Position numbers and translations under genes: made by a program
Notes under the pieces: model-generated
Seen by the model: the letters and a program-made list of their open reading frames with translations, nothing else
Databases searched by the model: none
Told to the model about the DNA's origin: nothing
In this document: one piece after another, positions 1 through 7,418 of the stretch
How the letters are laid out: the number at the start of each line of letters is the position of its first letter
Numbering within the stretch: the first letter of the stretch is position 1
Source: Dehalococcoidia bacterium
GTDB taxonomy: Bacteria; Chloroflexota; Dehalococcoidia; UBA2979
Length of the DNA stretch: 32,019 nucleotides
NCBI GenBank assembly: GCA_009379925.1
Contig: WHSU01000042.1
Location: forward strand, 1 to 32,019
Direction of reading: 5' to 3'

Positions 1-62
1 AGCAGACGCCGGTCGTAGACGCGACCGATCGCCGACTCCTCCTCGTAGTAACCGAAGCCCAC
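1..62 (-). CDS. ABC exporter, second half (N-terminal fragment)
   Basis: Only the first 20 codons are in the window; the gene runs off the left edge. It starts at GTG 62, one base after the TAG of the upstream ABC gene, with GAGGGG in that gene's 3' end as ribosome site. The visible peptide (MGFGYYEEESAIGRVYDRR) resembles the N-terminus of ABC exporter subunits that precede the first membrane helix. Being directly behind another exporter half, it is probably the partner that completes a heterodimer. Its nucleotide-binding motifs are not visible, so the assignment rests on the N-terminal pattern and position. Confidence 0.6.
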   Translation of the reverse strand, partial: MGFGYYEEESAIGRVYDRRL

Positions 63-63
63 G

Positions 64-1959
64 CTAGGTCCCCTCGCCGGCGTCGACGTTCGCGGACTCG
101 ATGTCGCGCGTTTCGCTCTCGCGTTGTTCGGCGCGACGCTGCTCGTCGAAGAACCGTGCGTAGACGCCGCCGCCGCGGAGCAACTCGTCGTGCGTGCCCA
201 CCTCCGCCACCGTGTTGTCCTCGAGCGCGACGATGAAGTCGGCCGCCTGCAACGTCGAGGTGCGGTGGGCGATCAGCACCGTGGTGCGGTCCCGCATGAA
301 GTCGCGCAGGCGCCGCAGGATCTCTTCCTCGGTGTGCGTGTCGACGTGGGAGAGCGCGTCGTCGAGCACGAGGATGGGCGGGTCCTTCAGCAGCGCACGG
401 GCCAGGGCGGCGCGCTGCTTCTGGCCGCCGGAGAGGGTCACGCCGCGCTCGCCGATCACCGTGTCCAGCCCGTCATCGAGCTGCTTCAGGTCGTTCACCA
501 GTTGGGACGTCTCCACGGCCACGTCCATCTCCTCGGGAGGCGGGTCGAGCCGGCCGAGGGCGATGTTGTCGCGCAACGAGTCGGAGAACAGGAACGACTC
601 CTGCGGCACGAAGCCGATCGAGCCTCGAAGCTGCTCCAGCGATAGCTGCCGGATGTCGATGCCGTCGATCAGCACAGCGCCCTCTACCGGGTCGAGTAGC
701 CGCACGAGCAGGTTCGCCAGGGTCGTCTTCCCGGCGCCGGTGCCGCCGACGAGGGCGACGGTGGTGCCGGCCGGGATGTGCAGGTCCAGGTCCCGCAGCA
801 CGGGCTCACCGCCGTAGGTGACGCGGACGCCTCGGAACTCGATCTCGCCGCGGATGCGCTCCGGGCGCAGCGGCTCCTCGGGGTCGTGGATGTCCGGGGC
901 CTCACGGAGCACCTCGTTGATGCGGCGCGTGGCGACGATGCCCTGCTGCCAGGCGGCCACCACCCAGCCCAGCACAGTGAGCTGCGAGGCGAGGAGCGCC
1001 AGCACGGCGTTGAAGAAGACGAAGTCACCGATCGAGATGCGCCCGGAGACCACGTCCCGTCCGCCGAACCAGATCACCAGCATCGTGCCGGCGCCGGTGA
1101 GGAAGATCATCACCGGGAACAGCCCCGAGAGGTACCTCGCGAGCGATATCGCGCGGCGCATCATCTCCTCGTTCTCCTTCCGGAACGAGGAGATCTCGGA
1201 CTCCTCCTGCGCGTAGGCCTTGATCGCGCGCATCCCGGAGATGTTCTCCTGCGCGCGGTCCGTCAGGTGACCGAACTGCTCCTGCACTTGCCAGAAGCGC
1301 TTCTCCACGCCCGTCTCGAAGAAGACGATGCATGCCCCCACGATCGGTAGGTAGGCCACGGAGATCAGCGCCAGCCGCACATCGATGGCGAACAGGAAGC
1401 CGAGGCCCACCAGCACCATCACGGTGGTGCGCGTCACATCGACCAGGGTGGGGCCGGTGAAGTCGAGCACCATCTGCAGGTCGTTCGTGCAGCGCGCCAT
1501 CAGGTCGCCGGTGCGGGCGCCGAGATAGAACCGCTGGTCCAGCCGCAGCAGGTGCAACGCCAGGTCGTTGCGCAACTGGTACTCGATCTGCCGCGCCGTC
1601 CCCGAGACGAGGAATCGGGAGTAGTAGCGCGCGATGCTCTCGATCACCGCCACCAGCGCCAGGAGCCCCACCAGTTGCAGGATGTAGAAGCGGACGCCGT
1701 CCGGGGCACGCTCGCCGCGTACCGCCTCGTCGATCGCGTCGATGGCGGCCTTCAGCAGGAACGGCGGCGCCAAGGCGGCGAAGGTGGCGCCGAGCAGCAG
1801 CAAGAAGCCGACGAAGTAGCGCCCCTTGTTGCGGCGGAGGTAGTAGAGGAGGCGATTCTCGCGGAAGGCGTGCCGGTCGGGTGCCGCGGCCACGTCGGTC
1901 CACCAATCGGGGGCGCGGCTCGCGCGCTCTGTGGCGTCGCGCAGGACGCCGGGCTGCAC
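64..1959 (-). CDS. ABC exporter subunit (transmembrane plus ATPase), degenerate-site half
   Basis: Half-size ABC exporter of about 631 residues with an N-terminal six-helix membrane domain (about residues 45-340) and a C-terminal ATPase domain. Walker A GGTGAGKT lies near 405-412, the LSGGQ signature near 509-513, Walker B ILVLDD near 529-534 and the switch His near 565. The residue after the Walker B Asp is Asp534 instead of the catalytic Glu. In known heterodimeric exporters (TM287/288, BmrCD type) that change marks the subunit with the non-hydrolysing site. The second half follows one base downstream, which fits. The substrate cannot be told; drugs or lipids are usual. The GTG at 1959 is preferred because coding-like sequence fades upstream, but its ribosome site is weak and a shorter start is possible. 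Confidence 0.85.
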   Translation of the reverse strand: MQPGVLRDATERASRAPDWWTDVAAAPDRHAFRENRLLYYLRRNKGRYFVGFLLLLGATFAALAPPFLLKAAIDAIDEAVRGERAPDGVRFYILQLVGLLALVAVIESIARYYSRFLVSGTARQIEYQLRNDLALHLLRLDQRFYLGARTGDLMARCTNDLQMVLDFTGPTLVDVTRTTVMVLVGLGFLFAIDVRLALISVAYLPIVGACIVFFETGVEKRFWQVQEQFGHLTDRAQENISGMRAIKAYAQEESEISSFRKENEEMMRRAISLARYLSGLFPVMIFLTGAGTMLVIWFGGRDVVSGRISIGDFVFFNAVLALLASQLTVLGWVVAAWQQGIVATRRINEVLREAPDIHDPEEPLRPERIRGEIEFRGVRVTYGGEPVLRDLDLHIPAGTTVALVGGTGAGKTTLANLLVRLLDPVEGAVLIDGIDIRQLSLEQLRGSIGFVPQESFLFSDSLRDNIALGRLDPPPEEMDVAVETSQLVNDLKQLDDGLDTVIGERGVTLSGGQKQRAALARALLKDPPILVLDDALSHVDTHTEEEILRRLRDFMRDRTTVLIAHRTSTLQAADFIVALEDNTVAEVGTHDELLRGGGVYARFFDEQRRAEQRESETRDIESANVDAGEGT

Positions 1960-2180
1960 GGCGCCCGAGAGTCGAGGCGCGCACGCCTCACGGGCTCGAC
2001 CGTGCTCAGATTCTTCTGAAGTACATATGAGATGGTGAGGCCGTCGGGCGTTTGCGGCAACCGTTGGAGCCCTCGACCTGCCCGCGTGATGTCGAGCCGC
2101 CGGCACTGCAACGGCAACGACAAACGAATGCACCAGCCCGAGGCTTCCCTCCGTGCGGCTTCCGAGGCAAGATCGGCACC
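1960..2180. other. Divergent intergenic region
   Basis: About 220 bases between the divergent ABC exporter and PH-like protein genes. It must hold both promoters. I see no convincing -35/-10 pair. There is a CAAGAT box 7 nt before the ATG at 2181. An AT-rich patch around 2015-2035 could serve the ABC gene. No RNA gene or repeat is visible. Confidence 0.4.
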
Positions 2181-2702
2181 ATGGACGCACCCCTGACTGA
2201 ACAGCCAGCGACGCCCCTGCACCGGGCGGACGCCGATGCCCTCGCCGGCATGGAGGGCGTCGTCTCGGTGCACGCGAACGACTCGCGGTGGTGGCAGAAC
2301 GCCGCCTTCGCGCTCCCCCTGCTCGGTGCGGTCGTCGCCCTGGCTGCCGGCGCGCTCGCCGGCAGTGCCGAGTCGCTGGGCTTCGGCCTCTTCCTCGTCG
2401 TGGTGACCCTGGTGATGCTGCCCGTCGTGCTGCTCACCTGGCGGGGCACCGCGACCGCCATCGTGCTCACGCAGGGCGGCGCCACCGCGCTTCACCTCGG
2501 GAGGCCGACGCACGAACTGGCTTGGTCGGACCTGCGTCGCATCGAGCGCGTGGAGTACCTGGGCAACACGCGCTTCAAGCTCGTACACGGTGAGGACGAG
2601 CGCTCCCTTACCGTGGAGAGCGAGATCGAGGGCAGCGAGGCGCTGGTGGACGCGGCCTTCGAGTTGTCTGGCCTGCCTCGGCAGCGGTCCGTGGCGTCGT
2701 GA
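2181..2702 (+). CDS. Small two-helix membrane protein with PH-like tail
   Basis: Protein of 173 residues with two hydrophobic helices at about 41-61 and 65-86, joined by a very short turn. A soluble tail follows with alternating beta-strand character (TATAIVLTQGG, then ELAWSDLRRIERVEY). This matches the general plan of bacterial PH-domain (bPH-like) membrane proteins, with the W-x-D-L-x-x-I pattern typical of that fold. Function unknown; membrane-associated by inference. The ATG at 2181 is chosen because it precedes the coherent protein; no clear ribosome site is present. Its TGA overlaps the GTG of the next gene, so the two are probably translationally coupled. Confidence 0.65.
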   Translation: MDAPLTEQPATPLHRADADALAGMEGVVSVHANDSRWWQNAAFALPLLGAVVALAAGALAGSAESLGFGLFLVVVTLVMLPVVLLTWRGTATAIVLTQGGATALHLGRPTHELAWSDLRRIERVEYLGNTRFKLVHGEDERSLTVESEIEGSEALVDAAFELSGLPRQRSVAS

Positions 2703-3211
2703 GCGACCCGTCGGCGTCCGCCGATGCGATCGAGCGGCAGGTGCTGACCGCCCTGGACGCCCTGGGTGTGGCGTACGAACGCCTGGAGTGCGACCCGGAC
2801 TACGCGGACACGGCGCGCTTCAGCGAGCACTACGGTATCGCGCTGCAAGAGTCCGCGAACTGCATCGTGGTCGCCTCCAAGAAGGCGCCGAAGCAGTTCT
2901 GCGCCTGTGTCGGGCTGGCCACGACCCGGCTCGACGTCAACCGCACGGTCAGACGGCTGATGGGCGTCTCGAAGGTGTCGTTCGCGACGCCCGAAGAGAC
3001 GCGCGAGCTGACCGGCATGTTGATCGGCGGGGTCACGCCCTTCGCGCTCCCCCCGGACCTGCCGCTATACATCGACCCGACGGTGATGGCGATGGAGCGT
3101 GTGTGGGTGGGAGGCGGGAGCCGCGCGTTGAAGGTCGCCGTCGCGCCGGCCGTGCTGCTACGCCTTCCGCACGCTGAGGTGGTGGAGGGGCTCGCGACGC
3201 CCTTCGAGTGA
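2699..3211 (+). CDS. YbaK/EbsC-family aminoacyl-tRNA deacylase
   Basis: Protein of 170 residues of the YbaK/ProX fold, which hydrolyses mischarged tRNAs such as Cys-tRNA(Pro) or Ala-tRNA(Pro). Typical features are the early LxxLGVxYE stretch, a conserved lysine in VVASKKAPKQF (about residues 59-69), a LDVNRTVRRLMG segment and the strongly conserved GMLIGGVTPFALP loop (about 106-118). It lacks the ProRS fusion and is a free-standing editing protein. The GTG start overlaps the TGA of the preceding gene (GTGA). The exact subfamily (YbaK, ProXp-ala or other) cannot be fixed by eye. Confidence 0.85.
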   Translation: MSDPSASADAIERQVLTALDALGVAYERLECDPDYADTARFSEHYGIALQESANCIVVASKKAPKQFCACVGLATTRLDVNRTVRRLMGVSKVSFATPEETRELTGMLIGGVTPFALPPDLPLYIDPTVMAMERVWVGGGSRALKVAVAPAVLLRLPHAEVVEGLATPFE

Positions 3212-3236
3212 GCGGGACGGGCAGCCGGGTAGCGCG

Positions 3237-3265
3237 TTGTCGGCGGGCCGGGTGGGACATACAAT
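3237..3265 (+). promoter_or_regulatory. Sigma70-like promoter for fmdB-dtd
   Basis: TTGTCG (3237-3242) and TACAAT (3260-3265) are separated by 17 bases, the best -35/-10 pair I found in the window. Predicted transcription would begin near 3272, giving a leader of about 124 nt before the fmdB GTG. Assigned by pattern only. Confidence 0.6.
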
Positions 3266-3336
3266 ACGAATGTTCGACTCGCGGGCGCTCGCCTGCGATG
3301 TCCGCGCAAAATTGGTCACTGCGGATGCTCGACTCC

Positions 3337-3360
3337 CCTCGCCCGGACCGCCGGGCGAGG
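3337..3360 (+). other. Stem-loop in fmdB leader
   Basis: A perfect 9-bp stem (CCTCGCCCG / CGGGCGAGG) with a 6-nt loop sits in the predicted leader, ending 35 nt before the fmdB start. It has no U-tract, so it is not a standard intrinsic terminator. It could be an attenuator, a protein-binding hairpin or a stabilising structure. Confidence 0.45.
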
Positions 3361-3395
3361 CGCGCGTCCGATCACGCAGGCTTCGGAGGAGATGC

Positions 3396-3722
3396 GTGCC
3401 GCGTTACGACTACCGCTGCGAGGCTGGGCACAAGTACGAGCGCCAGGAGCCGTTCGGCTCGCCGGCGGAGCACGAGTGCCAGCGTTGCGGCAAGCCGGCC
3501 CACCGTCAGTTCAGTGCCCCCACCGTCGTCTTCAAGGGCTCCGGCTGGTACAAGACCGACTCGCGGGTGAGCAAGGACCCGGACGCCCGTTCGTCCAGTT
3601 CGTCGTCGAGCAGTTCCTCCAGCTCCTCCTCATCGAGCAGCACCTCGAACGGCAGCTCCTCGAAGGGGAGTTCCAGTTCCAAGAGCAGCAAGAAGAGCTC
3701 GAAGAGCAGCAGCGCCGACTAG
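3396..3722 (+). CDS. FmdB-family zinc-ribbon protein with serine-rich tail
   Basis: Protein of 108 residues. The first 45 form the FmdB/CxxC zinc ribbon: MPRYDYRC, with Cys8 and His12, then Cys28 and Cys31 (CQRC), followed by the family pattern SAPTVVFKGSGWYKTD. From about residue 65 to the end it is almost pure serine with a few Lys, Asn and Thr, a low-complexity tail common in this family in high-GC bacteria. The family is named for a putative regulator beside formamidase genes; its role is unknown. The GTG start has an excellent GGAGG six bases upstream. dtd follows after 11 bases, so the two probably share a transcript. Confidence 0.85.
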   Translation: MPRYDYRCEAGHKYERQEPFGSPAEHECQRCGKPAHRQFSAPTVVFKGSGWYKTDSRVSKDPDARSSSSSSSSSSSSSSSSSTSNGSSSKGSSSSKSSKKSSKSSSAD

Positions 3723-3733
3723 CGCCCCGGCCT

Positions 3734-4198
3734 ATGCGTGCCGTCATCCAGCGCGTCTCGCGCGCCCGCGTCACCGTCGAGGGCGACACCACCGGCGCGA
3801 TCGAGCACGGGCTGCTCCTCTACCTCGGTGTCGCATCCGGCGACGGGCCGGCCGAGGTCGAGTGGCTCGTCCGCAAGGTGGCGGAGCTGCGCATCTTTGG
3901 CGACGCCGAGGGGCGGATCGACCGCTCCGTCGAAGAGGCCGGCGGCAGCGTCCTCGTCGTACCGCAGTTCACCCTCTATGCCGACACTCGCAAGGGGCGC
4001 CGTCCATCGTTCTTCGACGCCGCCCCACCCGACGTGGCCGAGCAGTTGGTCGAGCGGGTGATAGCGGAGCTGCGGGACCGGGGCGTGCCGGTGGAGGCCG
4101 GCCGCTTCGGCGCCCACATGCTGGTGGAGAGCGAGAACGACGGGCCGGTCACGATCCTCCTGGACAGCATCGACATCGAGAGGCCGCGCCGCGGCTAG
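3734..4198 (+). CDS. dtd: D-aminoacyl-tRNA deacylase
   Basis: DTD of 154 residues, the usual length. It removes D-amino acids (and Gly from tRNA-Ala) from tRNA in the cytoplasm. It begins with the family pattern MRAVIQRVSRARV, has the QFTLYADTRKGRRPSF block at about 78-93 and the C-terminal GPVT at 137-140, the Gly-cisPro motif that inserts into the partner's active site. The block normally reads SQFTL; here residue 77 is Pro, so it reads PQFTL. Start at ATG 3734, 11 bases after the fmdB stop, so probably expressed with fmdB. Confidence 0.95.
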   Translation: MRAVIQRVSRARVTVEGDTTGAIEHGLLLYLGVASGDGPAEVEWLVRKVAELRIFGDAEGRIDRSVEEAGGSVLVVPQFTLYADTRKGRRPSFFDAAPPDVAEQLVERVIAELRDRGVPVEAGRFGAHMLVESENDGPVTILLDSIDIERPRRG

Positions 4199-4315
4199 CA
4201 TGCCGCCGCCGGGCCGATGGTGCGGGCTGCGCGGCCCGGGGAGTCGTGGCAACATAGGGCGCCCCCCGATGCCGCACGGGTGGGTCGCTGCCACCATGCC
4301 TTCGGGGGTCCCTCT

Positions 4316-5134
4316 ATGCTTCGCGAGCGCGTCATCGACGCAGTCCCAACCATGCTCACCGCCGTCGTCTTGGCCGTACTCGTCGGCGCCGCGGTCTTCG
4401 CGCTCCAGGAGCGCCAGCTCTCGCGTGCCAACGACGAGTTGAGCGAGGCCCGTGCCGCGGCAGACGAGCTGCGGCGCACCGCCGGGGTCCTGGAGGGGGA
4501 GCGCGACCAGCTCAAGGCCCAGGTCACCGACCAGGAGGGCGCGATCGACGCGGTCATCGCGGAACTGGAGGAGTCCACTCGGCAAGTCGCCGTGCTCCAG
4601 GCACAACTCGGGCAGTCGGGCGACTTCGGGGAGCGCTTCCTGGAACTGACGCAGCAATACGCCGAACTGCAGGGTGAGTACCAGGAACTGGTCGAAACCG
4701 GAGAGCGGTTCGCCTCGTTCGTCCCGATCCGCACGCCGGAGCTGCCGCGCGACGCGCTCTACCTGGATCTGTCGGTGCCCGGCGTCACGTACACCAGCGC
4801 CGTGTGCTCCGGGAGCATGGAGCCCAACATCTCGTGCGAGGATCTGCAGGTGCTCTACCCGCCTCGTGTCACGGACCTCGACGTGGGCGACATCATCTAC
4901 TACCGCAAGCAACAGCCGGACTGCTCCGGCCCCATGGAGGGCCGGTTCGTCCTGCATCGGATCAGCCGGGTGCTCATCGGCGGGGCGGGCGTCGCCTTCG
5001 AGACGAAGGGCGACGCCCTGAGCTTCGGCGACGGGTGCATCGTCCCCGCGGAGGACGTCCTCTACAAGCTGCTGACCGTCGTCCACAACGGCCGCGTCAT
5101 CGAGCAGCAGACGCAGGTCGATAGCCGGGGATAG
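4316..5134 (+). CDS. Membrane-anchored coiled-coil protein with S26 signal-peptidase-like domain
   Basis: Protein of 272 residues in three parts. There is a membrane helix at about 10-30, a long Glu/Gln/Leu-rich segment at about 31-130 that looks like a coiled coil, and a C-terminal S26-type peptidase domain at about 150-265. The nucleophile motif SGSMEP gives Ser167. GRFVLHRI gives His214 where bacterial signal peptidase I has Lys, and FETKGDA follows at 229-234. A Ser-His pair is the signature of the ER/SipW-type signal peptidases of archaea, eukaryotes and some spore formers. An extended coiled coil between anchor and peptidase is not the usual plan. Substrate unknown. ATG 4316 has only a weak purine run before it. 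Confidence 0.7.
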   Translation: MLRERVIDAVPTMLTAVVLAVLVGAAVFALQERQLSRANDELSEARAAADELRRTAGVLEGERDQLKAQVTDQEGAIDAVIAELEESTRQVAVLQAQLGQSGDFGERFLELTQQYAELQGEYQELVETGERFASFVPIRTPELPRDALYLDLSVPGVTYTSAVCSGSMEPNISCEDLQVLYPPRVTDLDVGDIIYYRKQQPDCSGPMEGRFVLHRISRVLIGGAGVAFETKGDALSFGDGCIVPAEDVLYKLLTVVHNGRVIEQQTQVDSRG

Positions 5135-5160
5135 GCAGCGCGCGAGGGCGACCGGCGCGG

Positions 5161-5712
5161 TTACCCCTCGATGAACAGGGCCTCGCCGCGCGACACCGCC
5201 TCCTGCACGCGGTCGCCCGTGAGGTCGGCGTCCGGGTCGTCCGAGGTGTCCAGCACTACGCCAGGTAGCCCGCTGGCGTCGCGGAGCGCCTCGATCTCGC
5301 CGTGCAGCGCACGCGCTCGCTCCGGGATCGAGTAGGCGCGGGCGGCGTCGCGCTTCAGCGTGACGTCCAGACTCGGGAGCAGCGTCACGAGGTGGACCGG
5401 CGCGCCGACGCCCTCCAGCAGCCGCCGGTACAGTGCGATCTGCCAGTCGTGTGTCAGGACGTCGTCGATCACCACCGCATAGCGGGTCGCGATGCTTTCA
5501 CGGGTGATGGCGCAGGCATTACGGACCGCCAGCTCCCGTTGCTCTCGTGTCTGCTGGTCATCCGCCCATGGGTGCCGGTAGCCCGCCTTCACGAAATGGC
5601 GCAGCACGTCCACCTCGACGTGGAGCATGCGGTCGAACCGCTCTATGAGGGACTGTGCGACGGCGCTCTTCCCGGAGCCGGCCGGACCGGAGAGGATGAT
5701 CACCTGGTTCAA
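5161..5712 (-). CDS. P-loop kinase/ATPase (AAA_33-like)
   Basis: Protein of about 183 residues with an N-terminal Walker A, GPAGSGKS at residues 9-16, directly after the first beta strand. It then has VEVDVLRHFVKAGYRHPW and a mid-protein YAVVIDDVLTHDW. This layout is that of small P-loop kinases related to adenylylsulfate kinase, zeta toxins and chloramphenicol phosphotransferase; the substrate is unknown. The TTG start at 5712 overlaps the upstream TGA (TTGA) and has GGGAGG seven bases before it, so it is translated by coupling as the last gene of the nad operon. The upstream in-frame ATG would lie deep inside the nucleotidyltransferase gene and is rejected. Confidence 0.75.
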   Translation of the reverse strand: MNQVIILSGPAGSGKSAVAQSLIERFDRMLHVEVDVLRHFVKAGYRHPWADDQQTREQRELAVRNACAITRESIATRYAVVIDDVLTHDWQIALYRRLLEGVGAPVHLVTLLPSLDVTLKRDAARAYSIPERARALHGEIEALRDASGLPGVVLDTSDDPDADLTGDRVQEAVSRGEALFIEG

Positions 5713-6479
5713 CGGCGCGCCTCCCCGGTGTTGTCGCCCGTTGTAGTCAACGCGCCGAGGGACGCCGCCATCGCGTCGATCTCGTCGAGCAGCCATACCA
5801 CCTCGGCGCCGATGCGCTCCTCGCGGTCCCCCGCCGCGGGCAGGCCGTCGAGTATCCTGTCGAGCCGGGCGCCCAGCGTCGCGTCGTACCGTCCGAGGCG
5901 CCGCGAGAGTTCGAAGTAGTCAGAGTTCCACATCTCGAGCGTTGGCTCACCTAGCTCCGTCAGCAGCGCCCTCACTGCTGGCTTCACGTCCGTCAGGAAG
6001 AGCCGCAACCGGTTCGTGCGCCGCGGCCCGCCCTCGACGGCCCAGTCCTCGAGCCGGGATCGTCGTCGCTGCCGAGCCCCGCGCAGCGCCTCGCGTCCAC
6101 TCTCGCGCAGCGTCTCGGTGTCGTGGAAGCCCCACATTGCCGGCAGTGCCCCGTGAGCCATCGAGTATGCGCCGTCGACCAGCCCCATGTGCCGCTCGCC
6201 CGGCTCATCGAGATCGATCACGCGACTGAGCTGCAGGTACGTGAATGGCGCGATGTCCGCTGCCCCGAGCCATGACTGCAGCGCTACTGAGTCCTCAAGG
6301 CTGAGTTGACCGTGTAGGAACACGACGAAGTCGAAGTCCGAGAAGCCAGGGATGTAGCCGGTAACCGCACTCCCATGCACCGCCACCGCCTCAAGGCGTT
6401 CGCCAAGCACCGCCCCGAACGCCCTCGCGACCAATCCGGAAACGCGCTCCGCGTGTTCATCGGCGAACGGTGCCTCCAC
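5709..6479 (-). CDS. Nucleotidyltransferase-fold protein in the nad operon
   Basis: Protein of 256 residues of the polymerase-beta-like nucleotidyltransferase superfamily. HGSAVTGYIPGFSDFDFVVF near 35-54 has the Gly-Ser of the GS motif (36-37) and the paired metal-binding aspartates Asp48 and Asp50. The rest is helical, as in aminoglycoside- or MNT-type transferases, with a C-terminal bundle at about 150-250. The substrate is not identifiable. The start is GTG 6479, three bases after the nadC stop, with AGGAG inside the nadC end. Translation is coupled to nadC upstream and to the kinase downstream. It is not a NadD-type (HIGH motif) adenylyltransferase. Confidence 0.75.
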   Translation of the reverse strand: MEAPFADEHAERVSGLVARAFGAVLGERLEAVAVHGSAVTGYIPGFSDFDFVVFLHGQLSLEDSVALQSWLGAADIAPFTYLQLSRVIDLDEPGERHMGLVDGAYSMAHGALPAMWGFHDTETLRESGREALRGARQRRRSRLEDWAVEGGPRRTNRLRLFLTDVKPAVRALLTELGEPTLEMWNSDYFELSRRLGRYDATLGARLDRILDGLPAAGDREERIGAEVVWLLDEIDAMAASLGALTTTGDNTGEARR

Positions 6480-6482
6480 GTC

Positions 6483-7397
6483 CTACTCCTGTTGCCCGGT
6501 GCTGCCGCTCGGGCCAGCGGATGTCGCCGCCGCGTCCACCTCGATCGAGATATCGAGCGCGGGCGCCGAGTGCGTAAGGGCGCCGGCCGAGATCAGGTGC
6601 ACGCCCGTCGCCGCCACTTCGGCGAGGGTGTCGAGGGTGATCCCGCCGCTCGCCTCGAAAAGCACGTGAGGCGGCGCGGCGGCGACGATGTCGCGCATTT
6701 GCTCCGGCGGCATGTTGTCGAGCAGGATCACGTCCGCGCTCGCCTCGATGGCCTCGCGTGCCTGTTCGGCTTCCGTCACCTCGACCTCGATGCGCAGGGT
6801 GTGCGCGGCGTGTTCGCGGGCCAGGCGCACGACCTCGGCCAGCCCGATGCCTCGAGCGGCGGCGGCGGCCAGGTGGTTGTCCTTGATCAGCACGCCGTCC
6901 TCCAGCGTGTTGCGGTGGTTGCGCGCGCCGCCTGTGCGCACGGCGTAGCGCTCGAGGGCACGCAGGCCCGGTGTTGTCTTGCGCGTGTCGACGATGCGCG
7001 CGGGGCCGCCCTTCGCCGCCTCGTCGACGTAGCGCCGGGCCATGGTCGCGATGCCGGAGAGCCGCTGCACGAGGTTCAGCGCCACGCGCTCCCCGGACAG
7101 CATGGCCGCGAGCGGCCCCTCCACCTCCGCCGCCACCGCACCCGACTCCACCCACGTGCCATCCGGGTGCCGCACGGTGAGCACGAGGTCTGGCGAGCAC
7201 TGGGCAAAGACCTCCCGGGCGAGGTCGAGCCCGCAGACGACGCCGTCCGCCTTGTAGAGGAAGGTCGCCTGCCCCTGCTGGTCGGGCGGTACCGTCGCCT
7301 GCGTCGTCACGTCGAAGGCCGCACGGTCCTCGGCGAGCGCGGCGGCGACGATGTCGCGCACGAGGGCGGGATCCAGGGCGTGGGTGCGTTCGTCCAT
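6483..7397 (-). CDS. nadC: Nicotinate-nucleotide pyrophosphorylase (carboxylating)
   Basis: Quinolinate phosphoribosyltransferase of 304 residues. It converts quinolinate and PRPP to nicotinate mononucleotide, CO2 and pyrophosphate, the third step of de novo NAD synthesis. Family landmarks in order are ALAEDRAAFDVTT near the N-terminus, LNLVQRLSGIAT, the RKTTPGLRALERYAV and GGARNHR active-site blocks, KDNHL, EVEVTEAEQA, and LLDNMPPEQM followed by EASGGITL near the C-terminus. ATG 7397 has GGAGG seven bases upstream and lies 21 bases after the nadB stop. It is the third gene of the operon beginning at 9457. Confidence 0.97.
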   Translation of the reverse strand: MDERTHALDPALVRDIVAAALAEDRAAFDVTTQATVPPDQQGQATFLYKADGVVCGLDLAREVFAQCSPDLVLTVRHPDGTWVESGAVAAEVEGPLAAMLSGERVALNLVQRLSGIATMARRYVDEAAKGGPARIVDTRKTTPGLRALERYAVRTGGARNHRNTLEDGVLIKDNHLAAAAARGIGLAEVVRLAREHAAHTLRIEVEVTEAEQAREAIEASADVILLDNMPPEQMRDIVAAAPPHVLFEASGGITLDTLAEVAATGVHLISAGALTHSAPALDISIEVDAAATSAGPSGSTGQQE

Positions 7398-7418
7398 CGG
7401 TCTTCCTCCGCCGCGACG

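Noticed and set aside
3590..3720. Serine-codon repeat as a tandem DNA repeat
   Set aside because: It is a mixed Ser-codon low-complexity tail of the FmdB protein with no fixed repeat unit.
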